Assembly: GCA_000720535.1 (NCBI GenBank)
Contig: JOAZ01000035.1
Span: 1-64,000 of the forward strand
Length of the DNA stretch: 64,000 bases
From: Streptomyces halstedii
GTDB taxonomy: Bacteria > Actinomycetota > Actinomycetes > Streptomycetales > Streptomycetaceae
Reading direction: 5' to 3'
Below, piece after piece: positions 43,115 through 53,706 of this stretch. Within the stretch, counting starts at the first letter, position 1. Each line of letters starts with the position of its first letter. The notes beneath the pieces were generated by a model. It saw only the letters and a list, made by a program, of their open reading frames with translations, had not been told where the DNA came from and ran no database searches. Made by a program: the position numbers and the translations under genes.

Positions 43115-44055
43115 GCCGCCACCTTCTCCCGCTCCGTGTGCGTCTTCGCGATGTCGAGGAACGCCTCTTCCAGCGAGGCGGAACGGGCGTCGAGCCCGCG
43201 CAGCTCCACGCCCGACTCCCGGGCCCAGGACAGCAGGGTGTGGAGGGACTCCTGGAGCGTGTGCGTACGGATGTCGACGCGCCTGCCGTCCGCCGCCGCG
43301 CGCAGCGCCAGCGGGAGCCGGGCCGGTGCCACGCCCGCCGGGAGCTCGAAGCGGATCCGGGAGGGGCGTTCGGCCGTCACGTCGGCGATGGTGCCCGAGG
43401 TGACGATCCGGCCCCGGTGCATGATCGCCAGCCGGTCGGCGAGCGACTCGGCCTCCTCCAGGTAGTGCGTGGTCAGCAGGACGGTCGTACCGGCCTCGCG
43501 CAGCTCCCGCACCAGCCGCCAGGTCTCGCGCCGCCCCTCGGCGTCGAGTCCGGTCGTCGGCTCGTCCAGGAACAGCACCTCGGGCCGGCCGAGCAGGGCC
43601 AGGGCCAGGTCGAGGCGGCGGCGCTCGCCGCCGGAGAGCTGCTTGACCCGCACCCCGGCGCGGGCGCCCAGGCCCACCAGCTCCAGGACCTCTCCGGGCG
43701 GTCTGGCACCACTGGTGCACCCCGCCCACATGCGCAGGGTCTCGGTGACGGTCAGGTCGGACGGGAAGCCGCCCTCCTGGAGCATCACGCCGACCCGGGG
43801 GCGGACGGCGGCGCGCTCGCGGTACGGATCGTGGCCGAGCACCCGCACTCTCCCGCCGTCCGGGCGGGCCAGGCCCTCCAGCAGCTCGACCGTCGAGGTC
43901 TTGCCCGCGCCGTTGGTCCCGAGCAGGGCGAAGAGTTCGCCGCGTGCCACGGAGAACGAGATACCGGTCACTGCCTCGAAGCCGCCCGCGTATCGCCGCC
44001 GGACCTCGTGCGCCTCGATGGCGGGGCTGTCGGGGGGAAAGTCGTCGCTGGTCAT
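43111..44055 (-). CDS. ABC transporter ATP-binding protein
   Basis: 314 residues. Walker A GTNGAGKTS, signature LSGGERRR, Walker B VLFLDEPTTGLD and H-loop TTHYLEE are complete, with a DrrA-like C-terminal extension. It energises the permease that follows. First gene of the run that continues into the kinase and regulator. Confidence 0.92.
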   Translation of the reverse strand: MTSDDFPPDSPAIEAHEVRRRYAGGFEAVTGISFSVARGELFALLGTNGAGKTSTVELLEGLARPDGGRVRVLGHDPYRERAAVRPRVGVMLQEGGFPSDLTVTETLRMWAGCTSGARPPGEVLELVGLGARAGVRVKQLSGGERRRLDLALALLGRPEVLFLDEPTTGLDAEGRRETWRLVRELREAGTTVLLTTHYLEEAESLADRLAIMHRGRIVTSGTIADVTAERPSRIRFELPAGVAPARLPLALRAAADGRRVDIRTHTLQESLHTLLSWARESGVELRGLDARSASLEEAFLDIAKTHTEREKVAA

Positions 44056-44177
44056 GGTCCAAGACTTCCGTCCGGCCGGGGCCGTGAGCAGTGCGTGCTG
44101 TCATCACTGCTCATGACAAACGTCATGGGCGGGCCGGGCGGCGGAAGCGACCGGGAGTGCCGGAACACGAAAATGAC

Positions 44178-44210
44178 AAAGGCCCCGGTCGATAATCGAC
44201 CAGAGCCTTT
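44178..44210 (-). terminator. Imperfect hairpin after tRNA-Gly
   Basis: AAAGGC...GGTCGAT pairs with ATCGACC...GCCTTT, with a small internal mismatch, just past the 3' end of the second tRNA-Gly(GCC). It probably terminates that tRNA and may also stop transcription from the opposite side. Confidence 0.6.
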
Positions 44211-44217
44211 GAACAAG

Positions 44218-44290
44218 AGCGGACGACCAGGTTCGAACTGGCGACCTCAACCTTGGCAAGGTTGCGCTCTACCAACTGAGCTACGTCCGC
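44218..44290 (-). tRNA. tRNA-Gly(GCC), second copy
   Basis: 73 nt with the same arms and anticodon GCC as the copy at 40160-40232. The T-loop (TTCGAAC) and D-loop are normal. It lies 79 bp from the atypical tRNA-Gly(TCC). Confidence 0.92.
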
Positions 44291-44369
44291 GTGGCAACCA
44301 CTCGGCTTTCACCGGTGGTGCTTCCACCACTCTACCTGATCCACGAAGTGGCCCGGTAAGGCGGTGCAG

Positions 44370-44441
44370 AGCGGGTGACAGGAATTGCACACTGCGCCTT
44401 CCCCCTGGAAGGGGGATGTTCTACTACTGAACTACACCCGC
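44370..44441 (-). tRNA. Atypical tRNA-Gly(TCC)
   Basis: 72 nt without CCA. Acceptor stem GCGGGTG/CACCCGC and anticodon stem TCCCC/GGGGA with loop CTTCCAG (anticodon TCC) are good, but the T-arm reads CAGTG-TGCAATT-CCTGT: the T-loop has GTGC instead of GTTC and the stem pairs poorly, and the D-loop has A in place of the first conserved G. It is either a degenerate tRNA or a specialised one, resembling staphylococcal tRNA-Gly used for cell-wall synthesis. Confidence 0.7.
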
Positions 44442-44594
44442 ACGCTGCTTGGGGCCCGGCTTTTCGGCCTTGCCCTTCGGCGTGCTCCAGACTCTAGCCG
44501 ACCTGCGGGGGTGTTGTGCAAGTCGGCTCCCCGGGGCGCCGCCGAGGGCCCCCTCCCGGACCGGAAGCGGATGGGAACATTCCGGTCACAGGGG

Positions 44595-44930
44595 TCAACT
44601 GGCGGCCTGGAACGCCTCGTAGACCTTCTTGGGGATCCGGCCGCGGGCCGGCACCTCCATCCGGTGCGAGCGCGCCCAGGCACGCACGGCCGCGGGATCG
44701 GGGGCGACGGCCGTGTGGTGGTACGTGACCGGGGGCTTGCCGCGCTTGCCGGTATTTGTCTGCTTTCGGCCGGCCGCCACGTACGGGGCCAGGGCGTTGC
44801 GCAGTTTCTTCGCGTTGGCGGGATTGAGGTCGATCTCGTACGACTTCCCGTCCAGGGCGAAGGCGACCGTTTCCGCCGCTTCTCCCCCGTCGATGTCGTC
44901 GGAGAGTGTGACCACGACGCGCTGAGCCAC
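44595..44930 (-). CDS. lsrL: Lsr2-family nucleoid-associated protein
   Basis: 111 residues. An N-terminal beta-rich dimerisation domain (VVVTLSDDIDGGEAAETVAF) is followed by a basic linker and the C-terminal AT-hook-like RGRIP motif, with WARSHRMEV before it. Lsr2 proteins bind AT-rich DNA and silence foreign genes. From synteny by purS it is probably the second Streptomyces paralogue (LsrL) rather than Lsr2 itself. Confidence 0.88.
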   Translation of the reverse strand: MAQRVVVTLSDDIDGGEAAETVAFALDGKSYEIDLNPANAKKLRNALAPYVAAGRKQTNTGKRGKPPVTYHHTAVAPDPAAVRAWARSHRMEVPARGRIPKKVYEAFQAAS

Positions 44931-45301
44931 GGATATCGTTCCTTTCCTGCGGCACCCTCGCGTCTGACATGCGCTGATGCCGGCCTTCCGGCGGCTGGGC
45001 GGATACGTATCGACGGCTGTCGACTGTTCCGGGGGTAATCCTGCTTTCCCCGGTAATCATTTGTACAGCGGTGGGAGCCGCATGGTGAAGCCCAGCCAAT
45101 TGCGTCCGCGTGTCCGCATGCAATCCGGGTGAAGATTCTTTCCCGAGACTTTCCCTGCGTGTTGTCGCCTCCGATATCTCGGCATGATCCGGTACGCCCG
45201 ATATCTACCCGCGTAGAATTTTGGGCCAGGTACGCTGAGTGGACCCGTGGGGATGGGGAACCCCTCGGAGACTCAGCCGCACCACACCACCGGGAGTGCC
45301 A
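44931..45301. promoter_or_regulatory. Divergent lsr2-type / purS upstream region
   Basis: 370 bp. It must hold the promoters of the minus-strand lsr2-type gene and the purSQL operon. It is locally AT-richer than surroundings (for example AATCATTTGT and GTAGAATTTTGG). No riboswitch-like fold is evident by eye. Confidence 0.5.
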
Positions 45302-45550
45302 GTGGCACGCGTCGTAGTCGACGTCATGCTCAAGCCCGAGATCCTCGACCCGCAGGGACAGGCCGTGCAGCGCGCGCTGCCCCGTCTCGGCTTCGACGGA
45401 ATCGCGGACGTCCGCCAGGGAAAGCGTTTCGAACTCGAAGTCGAGGGGCCGGTCGACGACGCCGCCCTCGCCCGCATCCACGAGATGGCGGAGACCTTCC
45501 TCGCCAACACCGTGATCGAGGACTTCGTCGTCAAGGTGGAGGAGAAGTGA
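45302..45550 (+). CDS. purS: FGAM synthase subunit PurS
   Basis: 82 residues matching the small PurS subunit ([20 protein letters not shown] and [11 protein letters not shown]). It bridges PurL and PurQ in the three-subunit formylglycinamidine ribonucleotide synthase. GTG 45302 is the start, with GGGAG 5 nt upstream, and its stop overlaps the purQ start (GTGA). Confidence 0.93.
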   Translation: MARVVVDVMLKPEILDPQGQAVQRALPRLGFDGIADVRQGKRFELEVEGPVDDAALARIHEMAETFLANTVIEDFVVKVEEK

Positions 45551-46223
45551 CCTCCCGTATCGGCGTCGTCACTTTCCCCGGGACCCTGGACGACCAGGAC
45601 GCCCTGCGGGCCGTCCGGGTGGCGGGCGCCGAGCCCGTCCCGCTCTGGCACCGCGACAAGGACCTGCACCAGGTCGACGCGGTCGTGCTGGCCGGCGGCT
45701 TCTCGTACGGGGACTACCTCCGCGCCGGAGCCATCTCCCGCTTCTCGCCGGTGATGGAGACGCTCATCGAGCAGGCGAGGGCGGGCATGCCGGTCCTCGG
45801 CATCTGCAACGGCTTCCAGATCCTCACCGAGGCGCACCTGCTGCCCGGCGCGATGCTCCGCAACAACCACCTGCACTTCGTCTGCCGCGACCAGAAGCTG
45901 CGGGTGGAGAACGCTCGGACCGCCTGGACCTCGGACTACGCACCGGGCCAGGAGATCTCCGTACCGCTGAAGAACATGGACGGCCGGTACACCGCGGACG
46001 AGCGCACGCTCGACGAGCTGGAGGCCGAGGGGCGCGTCGCGTTCCGCTACCTCGACGGCAACCCCAACGGCTCGCTGCGCGACATCGCCGGCATCACGAA
46101 CGCCGCCGGGAACGTCGTCGGCCTGATGCCGCACCCGGAGCACGCCGTGGAGCCGCTCATCGGCACCGGCCGCACCGACGGCCTCGGGTTCTTCACCTCG
46201 ATCATCAAGAAGCTGGTCAACGC

Positions 46224-46227
<4 letters not shown>
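45547..46227 (+). CDS. purQ: FGAM synthase glutaminase subunit PurQ
   Basis: 226 residues of the class I glutamine amidotransferase fold. The nucleophile Cys lies in GICNGFQIL and the His/Glu pair in MPHPEHAVE. It supplies ammonia to PurL. It is coupled by 4-bp overlaps to both purS and purL. Confidence 0.95.
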
Positions 46228-48473
<2,246 letters not shown>

Positions 48474-48490
48474 TCCTTTTCCCGATCCAT

Positions 48491-48529
48491 CCGAAGCCCC
48501 CGTCCGGGCCGACCGGTCGGGGGCTTCGG
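48491..48529 (+). terminator. purL terminator
   Basis: A perfect 12-bp stem (48491-48502 with 48518-48529) with a 15-nt loop directly after purL. There is no U-run, as is common in Streptomyces. Confidence 0.8.
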
Positions 48530-48548
48530 CGTTCCCTGTTGATTGAGA

Positions 48549-48564
48549 TTACGTAATTACGTAA
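48549..48564. promoter_or_regulatory. 16-bp perfect palindrome upstream of ArsR-like gene
   Basis: TTACGTAATTACGTAA is a perfect palindrome 10 bp upstream of the chosen ATG of the next gene, overlapping the RBS and probably the promoter. It is a likely operator for autoregulation by the gene product. Confidence 0.65.
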
Positions 48565-48574
48565 GGTTGTGGAC

Positions 48575-49099
48575 ATGGAGCTTGAGGAACGCGTCGCCGA
48601 GCTGGAGCGCCGCATCGCGGTGCTGGAGCAGGCGGCGGAGGGCGCGCCGCCGGTTCTGGACGACGGTGACTTCTGGGCGCTGGACGGGCTCAAGGACCAG
48701 TTCGACCGGCTCGGGGACGCCGCGGCGGACGGCGGGGTGCTGTTCACCGGCACGGTCCGGCTGCCCGCCGGGGAGCGGTACGAGTGGCAGTACGGCGCGC
48801 TCACGATCGGGCTCCTGGGCTCCGAGGAGTACCGCCCCGACTGGGCGGAGGCCGCCGAACCGCTGGCGGCGCTGGGCCACCCGGTGCGGCTGCGGCTCCT
48901 CCGCGAGATCCTCGCGGGCCGGCGCACCGCGGCCGAACTGGCCGAGCTGGACGCGACCGGGACGACCGGTCAGATCTACCACCACCTGCGCCTGCTGACC
49001 GGCGCGGGCTGGCTGCACACCACCGGCCGCGGGCGGTACGAGGTGCCCGGCACCCGGGTCGTGCCGCTGCTGGTGGTCCTCACGGCCGCCCGGCCCTGA
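48575..49099 (+). CDS. ArsR-like winged-helix regulator
   Basis: 174 residues. A helical N-terminal segment (ERVAELERRIAVLEQ) looks like a coiled coil; the C-terminal half is a winged-helix domain (LAALGHPVRLRLLREILAGR, GTTGQIYHHLRLLTGAGW) of the ArsR/DUF-type family with no metal-binding cysteines. It is followed closely by the M23 peptidase gene. GTG 48569 is an alternative start. The upstream palindrome suggests autoregulation. Confidence 0.82.
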   Translation: MELEERVAELERRIAVLEQAAEGAPPVLDDGDFWALDGLKDQFDRLGDAAADGGVLFTGTVRLPAGERYEWQYGALTIGLLGSEEYRPDWAEAAEPLAALGHPVRLRLLREILAGRRTAAELAELDATGTTGQIYHHLRLLTGAGWLHTTGRGRYEVPGTRVVPLLVVLTAARP

Positions 49100-49124
49100 G
49101 GGACCCGTGACGAGGGGGAGGACC

Positions 49125-49967
49125 ATGTCCGTACGCAAAGCCGCGATGATCCTGAGCCGTTGCTGCTGGATCGTCTTCGTCGCTCTCGTGCTGGTCGGGG
49201 TGTTCGCCCACCCGGTCCTCCCCTTCGGGCTGACGTTCGTGCCCGCGGCGGTCGCGGTCGCCGTCACCGTGGTGCTGGGCCGCCTCAGCGGGCGTGAGGT
49301 GGCGAAGGCCCGGCCCGCCGTCGAGGTCGGCCCGCCGGTGTCCGGGCGGTGGCGGGCGCTCAACAGCCCGGCCGACCGGGTGCCCAGCCACGGCGTCCAC
49401 GCCTACGGGCAGTCGTACGCGATCGACGTGGTCGCCGAACCGGAGGTGGAGGGAAGCCGCCCGCCCTTCCGGTGGCTGTGGCCTGTGGTCCGCCGCAACA
49501 CGGACTTCCCGGCCTTCGGTGCCCCGCTGCTCGCGGTGGCGGACGGCACCGTCGTGCACGCGAGCGACGGCAGGCGCGACCACCTCAGCCGGAACTCGGG
49601 CCCGGCCCTGGCGTATCTGATGCTGATCGAGGCGTCCGTGCGCGACATGGCGGGGGCGCACCGGATCGTCGGCAACCACCTGGTGCTCGACCTCGGCGGC
49701 GGGACGTACGCCCTGTACGCGCACCTGCGGCGCGGCTCGCTCCGGGTGAAGGCGGGGGACACCGTGCGGGCCGGGGAGCAGCTCGCCCGGTGCGGCAACT
49801 CGGGCAACTCCACCGAGCCGCACGTGCACTTCCAGCTCATGGACCACCCGGACCTGGACGTGGCCCGGGGAGTGCCCTTCACCTGGCGGGGCATCGGCGT
49901 CCCGGCGAACGGCGAGACGTTCGTGGCCGGGGCGGGCGTCGCCGGGGTGGACGTCCGCATCGGCTGA
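49125..49967 (+). CDS. M23 (LytM) metallopeptidase-like membrane protein
   Basis: 280 residues. Two N-terminal TM helices (about residues 14-50) anchor it in the membrane. The C-terminal LytM domain has SHGVHAYGQSYAIDV, YALYAHLRRGS, and EPHVHFQLMD (HxH). Such enzymes cut peptidoglycan crosslinks or act as their regulators. ATG 49125 has GGGGGAGG 3-4 nt upstream. It lies 25 bp downstream of the ArsR-like regulator, suggesting co-expression. Confidence 0.82.
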   Translation: MSVRKAAMILSRCCWIVFVALVLVGVFAHPVLPFGLTFVPAAVAVAVTVVLGRLSGREVAKARPAVEVGPPVSGRWRALNSPADRVPSHGVHAYGQSYAIDVVAEPEVEGSRPPFRWLWPVVRRNTDFPAFGAPLLAVADGTVVHASDGRRDHLSRNSGPALAYLMLIEASVRDMAGAHRIVGNHLVLDLGGGTYALYAHLRRGSLRVKAGDTVRAGEQLARCGNSGNSTEPHVHFQLMDHPDLDVARGVPFTWRGIGVPANGETFVAGAGVAGVDVRIG

Positions 49968-50009
49968 CGGCCCGGGGCCGTTGTCGTAGGGGCCGGTTAG
50001 TCTCGCCCC

Positions 50010-50810
50010 ATGCCCCCGGCCAAGAAGCGCCCCCGTGCGTACGACCTCTCCCGGACCCGGACCGCCGTCCTCGCCCAGTTCGGCCACCTGAGCCAGGCCG
50101 TGCGCACCCTGACGGCCGAGCGGCTCGCCCGGCCGTCGGGGCTCGGGGAGTGGACCGTGCGGGAGCTGGCCGTCCATGTCACCGCCGCGCTCGAACGCGT
50201 CAGCCGCGAACTGGAACTGCCGGAGCCGGCCGGCCGCGAGCCCCGCCTCGGACTGCTGGAGTGGGCCTCGACCACCGCACCCCGGGGGGCGGGCATCGCA
50301 CAGGACGCCCGGTCCCTGGCCGCCGCCCACCCGGACCTCGGCGCGCTGTACGACGAGACAGCCGACCGGTTCGCGCGGCTGGTCCCCGGCGCTCCGGCGG
50401 ACCGGCTGCTGACGACCCGGGCGGGCACCATGCGGCTGGGCGACTTCCTCGTCACCCGTACCGTCGAACTCGTCGTGCACACCGACGACCTCAACCGCGC
50501 GGCGGGCCTCGACATCCCGTACGACCGGCAGGCGCTCGGGGCCTGCGTGCGTCTGCTGGCGGACACCCTCGCCGACCGGGTGCCGGGCGGCTCGGTCGAG
50601 GTGCGGATCCCGCCCTTCGCCGTCGTCCAGTGCGTCGGCGGCCCGAAACACACCCGGGGCACCCCGCCCAACGTCGTGGAGACCGATCCGCTCACCTGGA
50701 TCCGCCTGGCCACCGGGCGTACGGCGTGGGAGCGGGCGCTCGAAGCGGCGGAGGTCCGGGCGAGCGGCGAGCGGGCCGACCTGTCGGAGCCGCTGCCGCT
50801 CCTGGGCTGA
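50010..50810 (+). CDS. Maleylpyruvate isomerase-like / sterol-carrier-family protein
   Basis: 266 residues. The N-terminal region (LGEWTVRELAVHVTAALERV) is DinB/MDMPI-like with a His in HVTAAL and HTDDLNRA, which would bind metal; the C-terminal part looks like an SCP-2-related domain. Proteins of this type are common between purL and purF in Streptomyces but without an assigned role. Mycothiol-dependent isomerase activity is inferred at best. Confidence 0.7.
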   Translation: MPPAKKRPRAYDLSRTRTAVLAQFGHLSQAVRTLTAERLARPSGLGEWTVRELAVHVTAALERVSRELELPEPAGREPRLGLLEWASTTAPRGAGIAQDARSLAAAHPDLGALYDETADRFARLVPGAPADRLLTTRAGTMRLGDFLVTRTVELVVHTDDLNRAAGLDIPYDRQALGACVRLLADTLADRVPGGSVEVRIPPFAVVQCVGGPKHTRGTPPNVVETDPLTWIRLATGRTAWERALEAAEVRASGERADLSEPLPLLG

Positions 50811-50840
50811 GGGAACCCGATCGACCGGTCGGCCCGTCCC

Positions 50841-51662
50841 ATGGCCATGCGCGGACCTCGTACGCTCGTCGGAATCCTGACCCTTCTCACGCTCGCCGCC
50901 TGCGGTACGGAACCAGGGCCCGGAGGTGGCAGCGGCTCCGTACGGGAGGGGCCGGCCGTCACCGGTGTCCACTGGAGCGTGACCTCCCTGACCGTGGGCG
51001 GCAAGAGAACGGCCGCCCCCGCCGGGGCCCATGTGGAGTTCGGCCCCTCGGGCACGGCCGAGGGGAGTTTCGGCTGCAACCGCTTCACCGCCGACGCCCG
51101 GATCGGCGCGGACAGCGTCACCCTGGGCCCGGCCACCACCACCGCCATGGGCTGCGAGCAGGACGTCCAGCGGTTCGAGACGGCCCTGGCCCGCGCGCTC
51201 GACGGCGAGCTGAAGACCTCGGTCACCGGGCGGGGCGGCGGGCGGACCCTGACCCTGACCACGGCCGGCGGCGACCGGATCGCCCTCACCGCCCAGCCGC
51301 CGGCCCCACTGACCGGCACCACCTGGAAGGTCACCTCGCTGATCTCGGGAGACACCGCCACCAGCCTCCCCACCGGCGCGGAGGGCCGGGCCGTGCTCAC
51401 CTTCGGCGAGGACGGCTCGGTGGAGGGGAACCTCGGCTGCAACTCCTTCCACGGCGAGGCGGCCGTCTCCGGCTCCACGATCACCTTCGGCGCGCTCGCC
51501 TCCACCCGGAAGATGTGCCCGCCCGAGCGGATGGAGGTGGAGCGCGCGCTGCTGGAGGTGCTGGACGGCAGGACGACGTACGAGCTGCGCCACCGCGACC
51601 TGTCCCTCACGGCGCCGAGCGGCAGGGGACTGGCGGCGACGGCTCAGGAGGTGCCGGGCTGA
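50841..51662 (+). CDS. META-domain lipoprotein
   Basis: 273 residues. A signal peptide ends in lipobox LAAC (cysteine about residue 21). Two META/HslJ-like domains follow (about residues 45-145 and 160-265), each with the GCNxF signature (GCNRFTADA and GCNSFHGEA). It is probably anchored to the outer face of the membrane. The function of actinomycete META lipoproteins is not known. ATG 50841 or an internal ATG at 50847 can serve as start. Confidence 0.82.
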   Translation: MAMRGPRTLVGILTLLTLAACGTEPGPGGGSGSVREGPAVTGVHWSVTSLTVGGKRTAAPAGAHVEFGPSGTAEGSFGCNRFTADARIGADSVTLGPATTTAMGCEQDVQRFETALARALDGELKTSVTGRGGGRTLTLTTAGGDRIALTAQPPAPLTGTTWKVTSLISGDTATSLPTGAEGRAVLTFGEDGSVEGNLGCNSFHGEAAVSGSTITFGALASTRKMCPPERMEVERALLEVLDGRTTYELRHRDLSLTAPSGRGLAATAQEVPG

Positions 51663-52119
51663 CGGTGGCACGGGCCGGCGGGGGTGCCGGGGCGCGGGGC
51701 AGGGACCGGCGGGAGGTGCCCCATGGCCCCGCCCCGTCCCGAAGTGCGGACATCCACCGGCTCCACGGCGTCCGATCCCGGTCCCCGCAGTGTGAGGCTC
51801 GCCACGAAACGAGCGTTCGGCCAGCGTCCGCCGCGCCCGGTGCCCCGGTTCACCGAGCGCCACGAGCGACCGGCCCGCGCCGCCGCTCCCCGTACGGCCC
51901 GACCGGCCGGTAACCGCCCTTCATTCCGGGCGACGAAAGACCTCCGGGCGCTGACGGGCGCCGACCACCGCCCGGCGGTGGTCACTCCCGGTGACCGTCA
52001 CGGGTGCCGTCGAACGCGTACGGGAATCCCCTCGTGGCCTTCCCCCACGCACCTTCCGAGGGCCGATGTGGGGGCCACCCAATTCGGACCGGTGGTCGAT
52101 CTCCCCTACACTCGGTGCC
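51663..52119. other. Intergenic region upstream of purF
   Basis: About 460 bp. Open frames exist on both strands but their composition (Arg/Pro/Ala-rich, no domains) looks like spurious high-GC translation. It should contain the purF promoter. Confidence 0.45.
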
Positions 52120-53646
52120 GTGCCTCGTGGTGATGGACGACTCAACCACGACCTGCTCCCCGGAGAGAAAGGCCCCCAGGACGCTTGCGGCGTCTTCGGT
52201 GTCTGGGCTCCGGGCGAAGAGGTCGCCAAGCTCACCTATTTCGGACTGTATGCCCTGCAGCACCGTGGACAGGAGTCCGCGGGCATCGCAGTGAGCAACG
52301 GGTCCCAGATCCTCGTCTTCAAGGACATGGGACTGGTCTCGCAGGTCTTCGACGAAACGTCCCTGGGATCGCTCCAGGGCCATATCGCGGTCGGTCATGC
52401 CCGCTACTCCACCACCGGTGCCTCGGTGTGGGAGAACGCCCAGCCGACGTTCCGTGCCACCGCGCACGGCTCGATCGCCCTGGGCCACAACGGCAACCTG
52501 GTCAACACGGCCCAGCTCGCCGAGATGGTCGCCGACCTCCCGCGCAAGGACGGCCGCGCGACGCAGGTCGCGGCGACCAACGACACCGATCTGGTGACCG
52601 CCCTGCTCGCCGGACAGCGGGACGCCGACGACAAGCCGCTGACCGTCGAGGAGGCCGCCGCGACGGTCCTCCCCGAGGTCAAGGGGGCCTTCTCGCTCGT
52701 CTTCATGGACGAGCACACCCTCTACGCGGCCCGCGACCCGCAGGGCATCCGCCCGCTGGTCCTCGGCCGGCTGGAGCGCGGCTGGGTGGTGGCCTCCGAG
52801 TCCGCCGCCCTGGACATCTGCGGCGCCAGCTTCGTCCGTGAGATCGAACCGGGTGAGCTCGTCGCGATCGACGAGAACGGTCTGCGGACCTCTCGATTCG
52901 CGGAAGCGAAGCCCAAGGGCTGTGTCTTCGAGTACGTCTACCTGGCCCGGCCCGACACCGACATCGCGGGCCGGAACGTCTACCTCTCCCGCGTCGAGAT
53001 GGGCCGCAGGCTGGCGGCGGAAGCCCCCGCCGAGGCTGACCTCGTCATAGCGACGCCGGAATCCGGGACCCCCGCGGCCATCGGCTACGCCGAGGCGAGC
53101 GGTATCCCGTTCGGTGCCGGACTGGTCAAGAACGCCTACGTCGGCCGGACCTTCATCCAGCCGTCGCAGACCATCCGCCAGCTCGGCATCCGCCTCAAGC
53201 TGAACCCGCTCAAGGAAGTCATCAAGGGCAAGCGCCTGGTGGTCGTGGACGACTCGATCGTCCGCGGCAACACCCAGCGCGCGCTGGTCCGGATGCTCCG
53301 GGAGGCCGGCGCCGCCGAGATCCACATCCGGATCTCCTCCCCGCCGGTGAAATGGCCCTGCTTCTTCGGCATCGACTTCGCGACCCGCGCCGAGCTGATC
53401 GCCAACGGCATGTCCGTCGACGAGATCGCCACCTCCATGGGCGCCGACTCGCTCGCCTACATCTCGATCGACTCGATGATCGAGGCGACGACGATCGACA
53501 AGCCGGACCTGTGCCGCGCCTGCTTCGACGGCGAATACCCGATGGAGCTCCCGGACCCGGAGCTGCTCGGCAAGCAGCTGCTGGAGACCGAGCTGGCGGC
53601 CGGCCCCGCCGCCACAGCGGCGGCCGACGCGCTGCGTCGTCCGTGA
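52120..53646 (+). CDS. purF: Amidophosphoribosyltransferase
   Basis: 508 residues. A short propeptide ends before the N-terminal nucleophile Cys (about residue 23, ACGVFGVW), with the Ntn glutaminase segment LQHRGQESAG and the PRPP-binding motif VVVDDSIVRGNT. It catalyses the first committed step of purine synthesis and is feedback-inhibited by purine nucleotides in the family. GTG 52120 gives the propeptide length typical of the Gram-positive enzymes. Confidence 0.95.
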   Translation: MPRGDGRLNHDLLPGEKGPQDACGVFGVWAPGEEVAKLTYFGLYALQHRGQESAGIAVSNGSQILVFKDMGLVSQVFDETSLGSLQGHIAVGHARYSTTGASVWENAQPTFRATAHGSIALGHNGNLVNTAQLAEMVADLPRKDGRATQVAATNDTDLVTALLAGQRDADDKPLTVEEAAATVLPEVKGAFSLVFMDEHTLYAARDPQGIRPLVLGRLERGWVVASESAALDICGASFVREIEPGELVAIDENGLRTSRFAEAKPKGCVFEYVYLARPDTDIAGRNVYLSRVEMGRRLAAEAPAEADLVIATPESGTPAAIGYAEASGIPFGAGLVKNAYVGRTFIQPSQTIRQLGIRLKLNPLKEVIKGKRLVVVDDSIVRGNTQRALVRMLREAGAAEIHIRISSPPVKWPCFFGIDFATRAELIANGMSVDEIATSMGADSLAYISIDSMIEATTIDKPDLCRACFDGEYPMELPDPELLGKQLLETELAAGPAATAAADALRRP

Positions 53647-53706
53647 CCCGGACCGACCGGCGTCCTCCCCACCAGCCCCGTATTCCGAAACGAAAGATCC
53701 CGGGCA

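Noticed and set aside
49080-51863. 927-residue minus-strand frame spanning three plus genes
   Set aside because: Covers several unrelated, motif-bearing plus-strand genes and their gaps; no domains of its own.
51684-52133. 149-residue plus-strand frame upstream of purF
   Set aside because: Arg/Pro-rich with no recognisable pattern, no good RBS, overlapping the purF start region.
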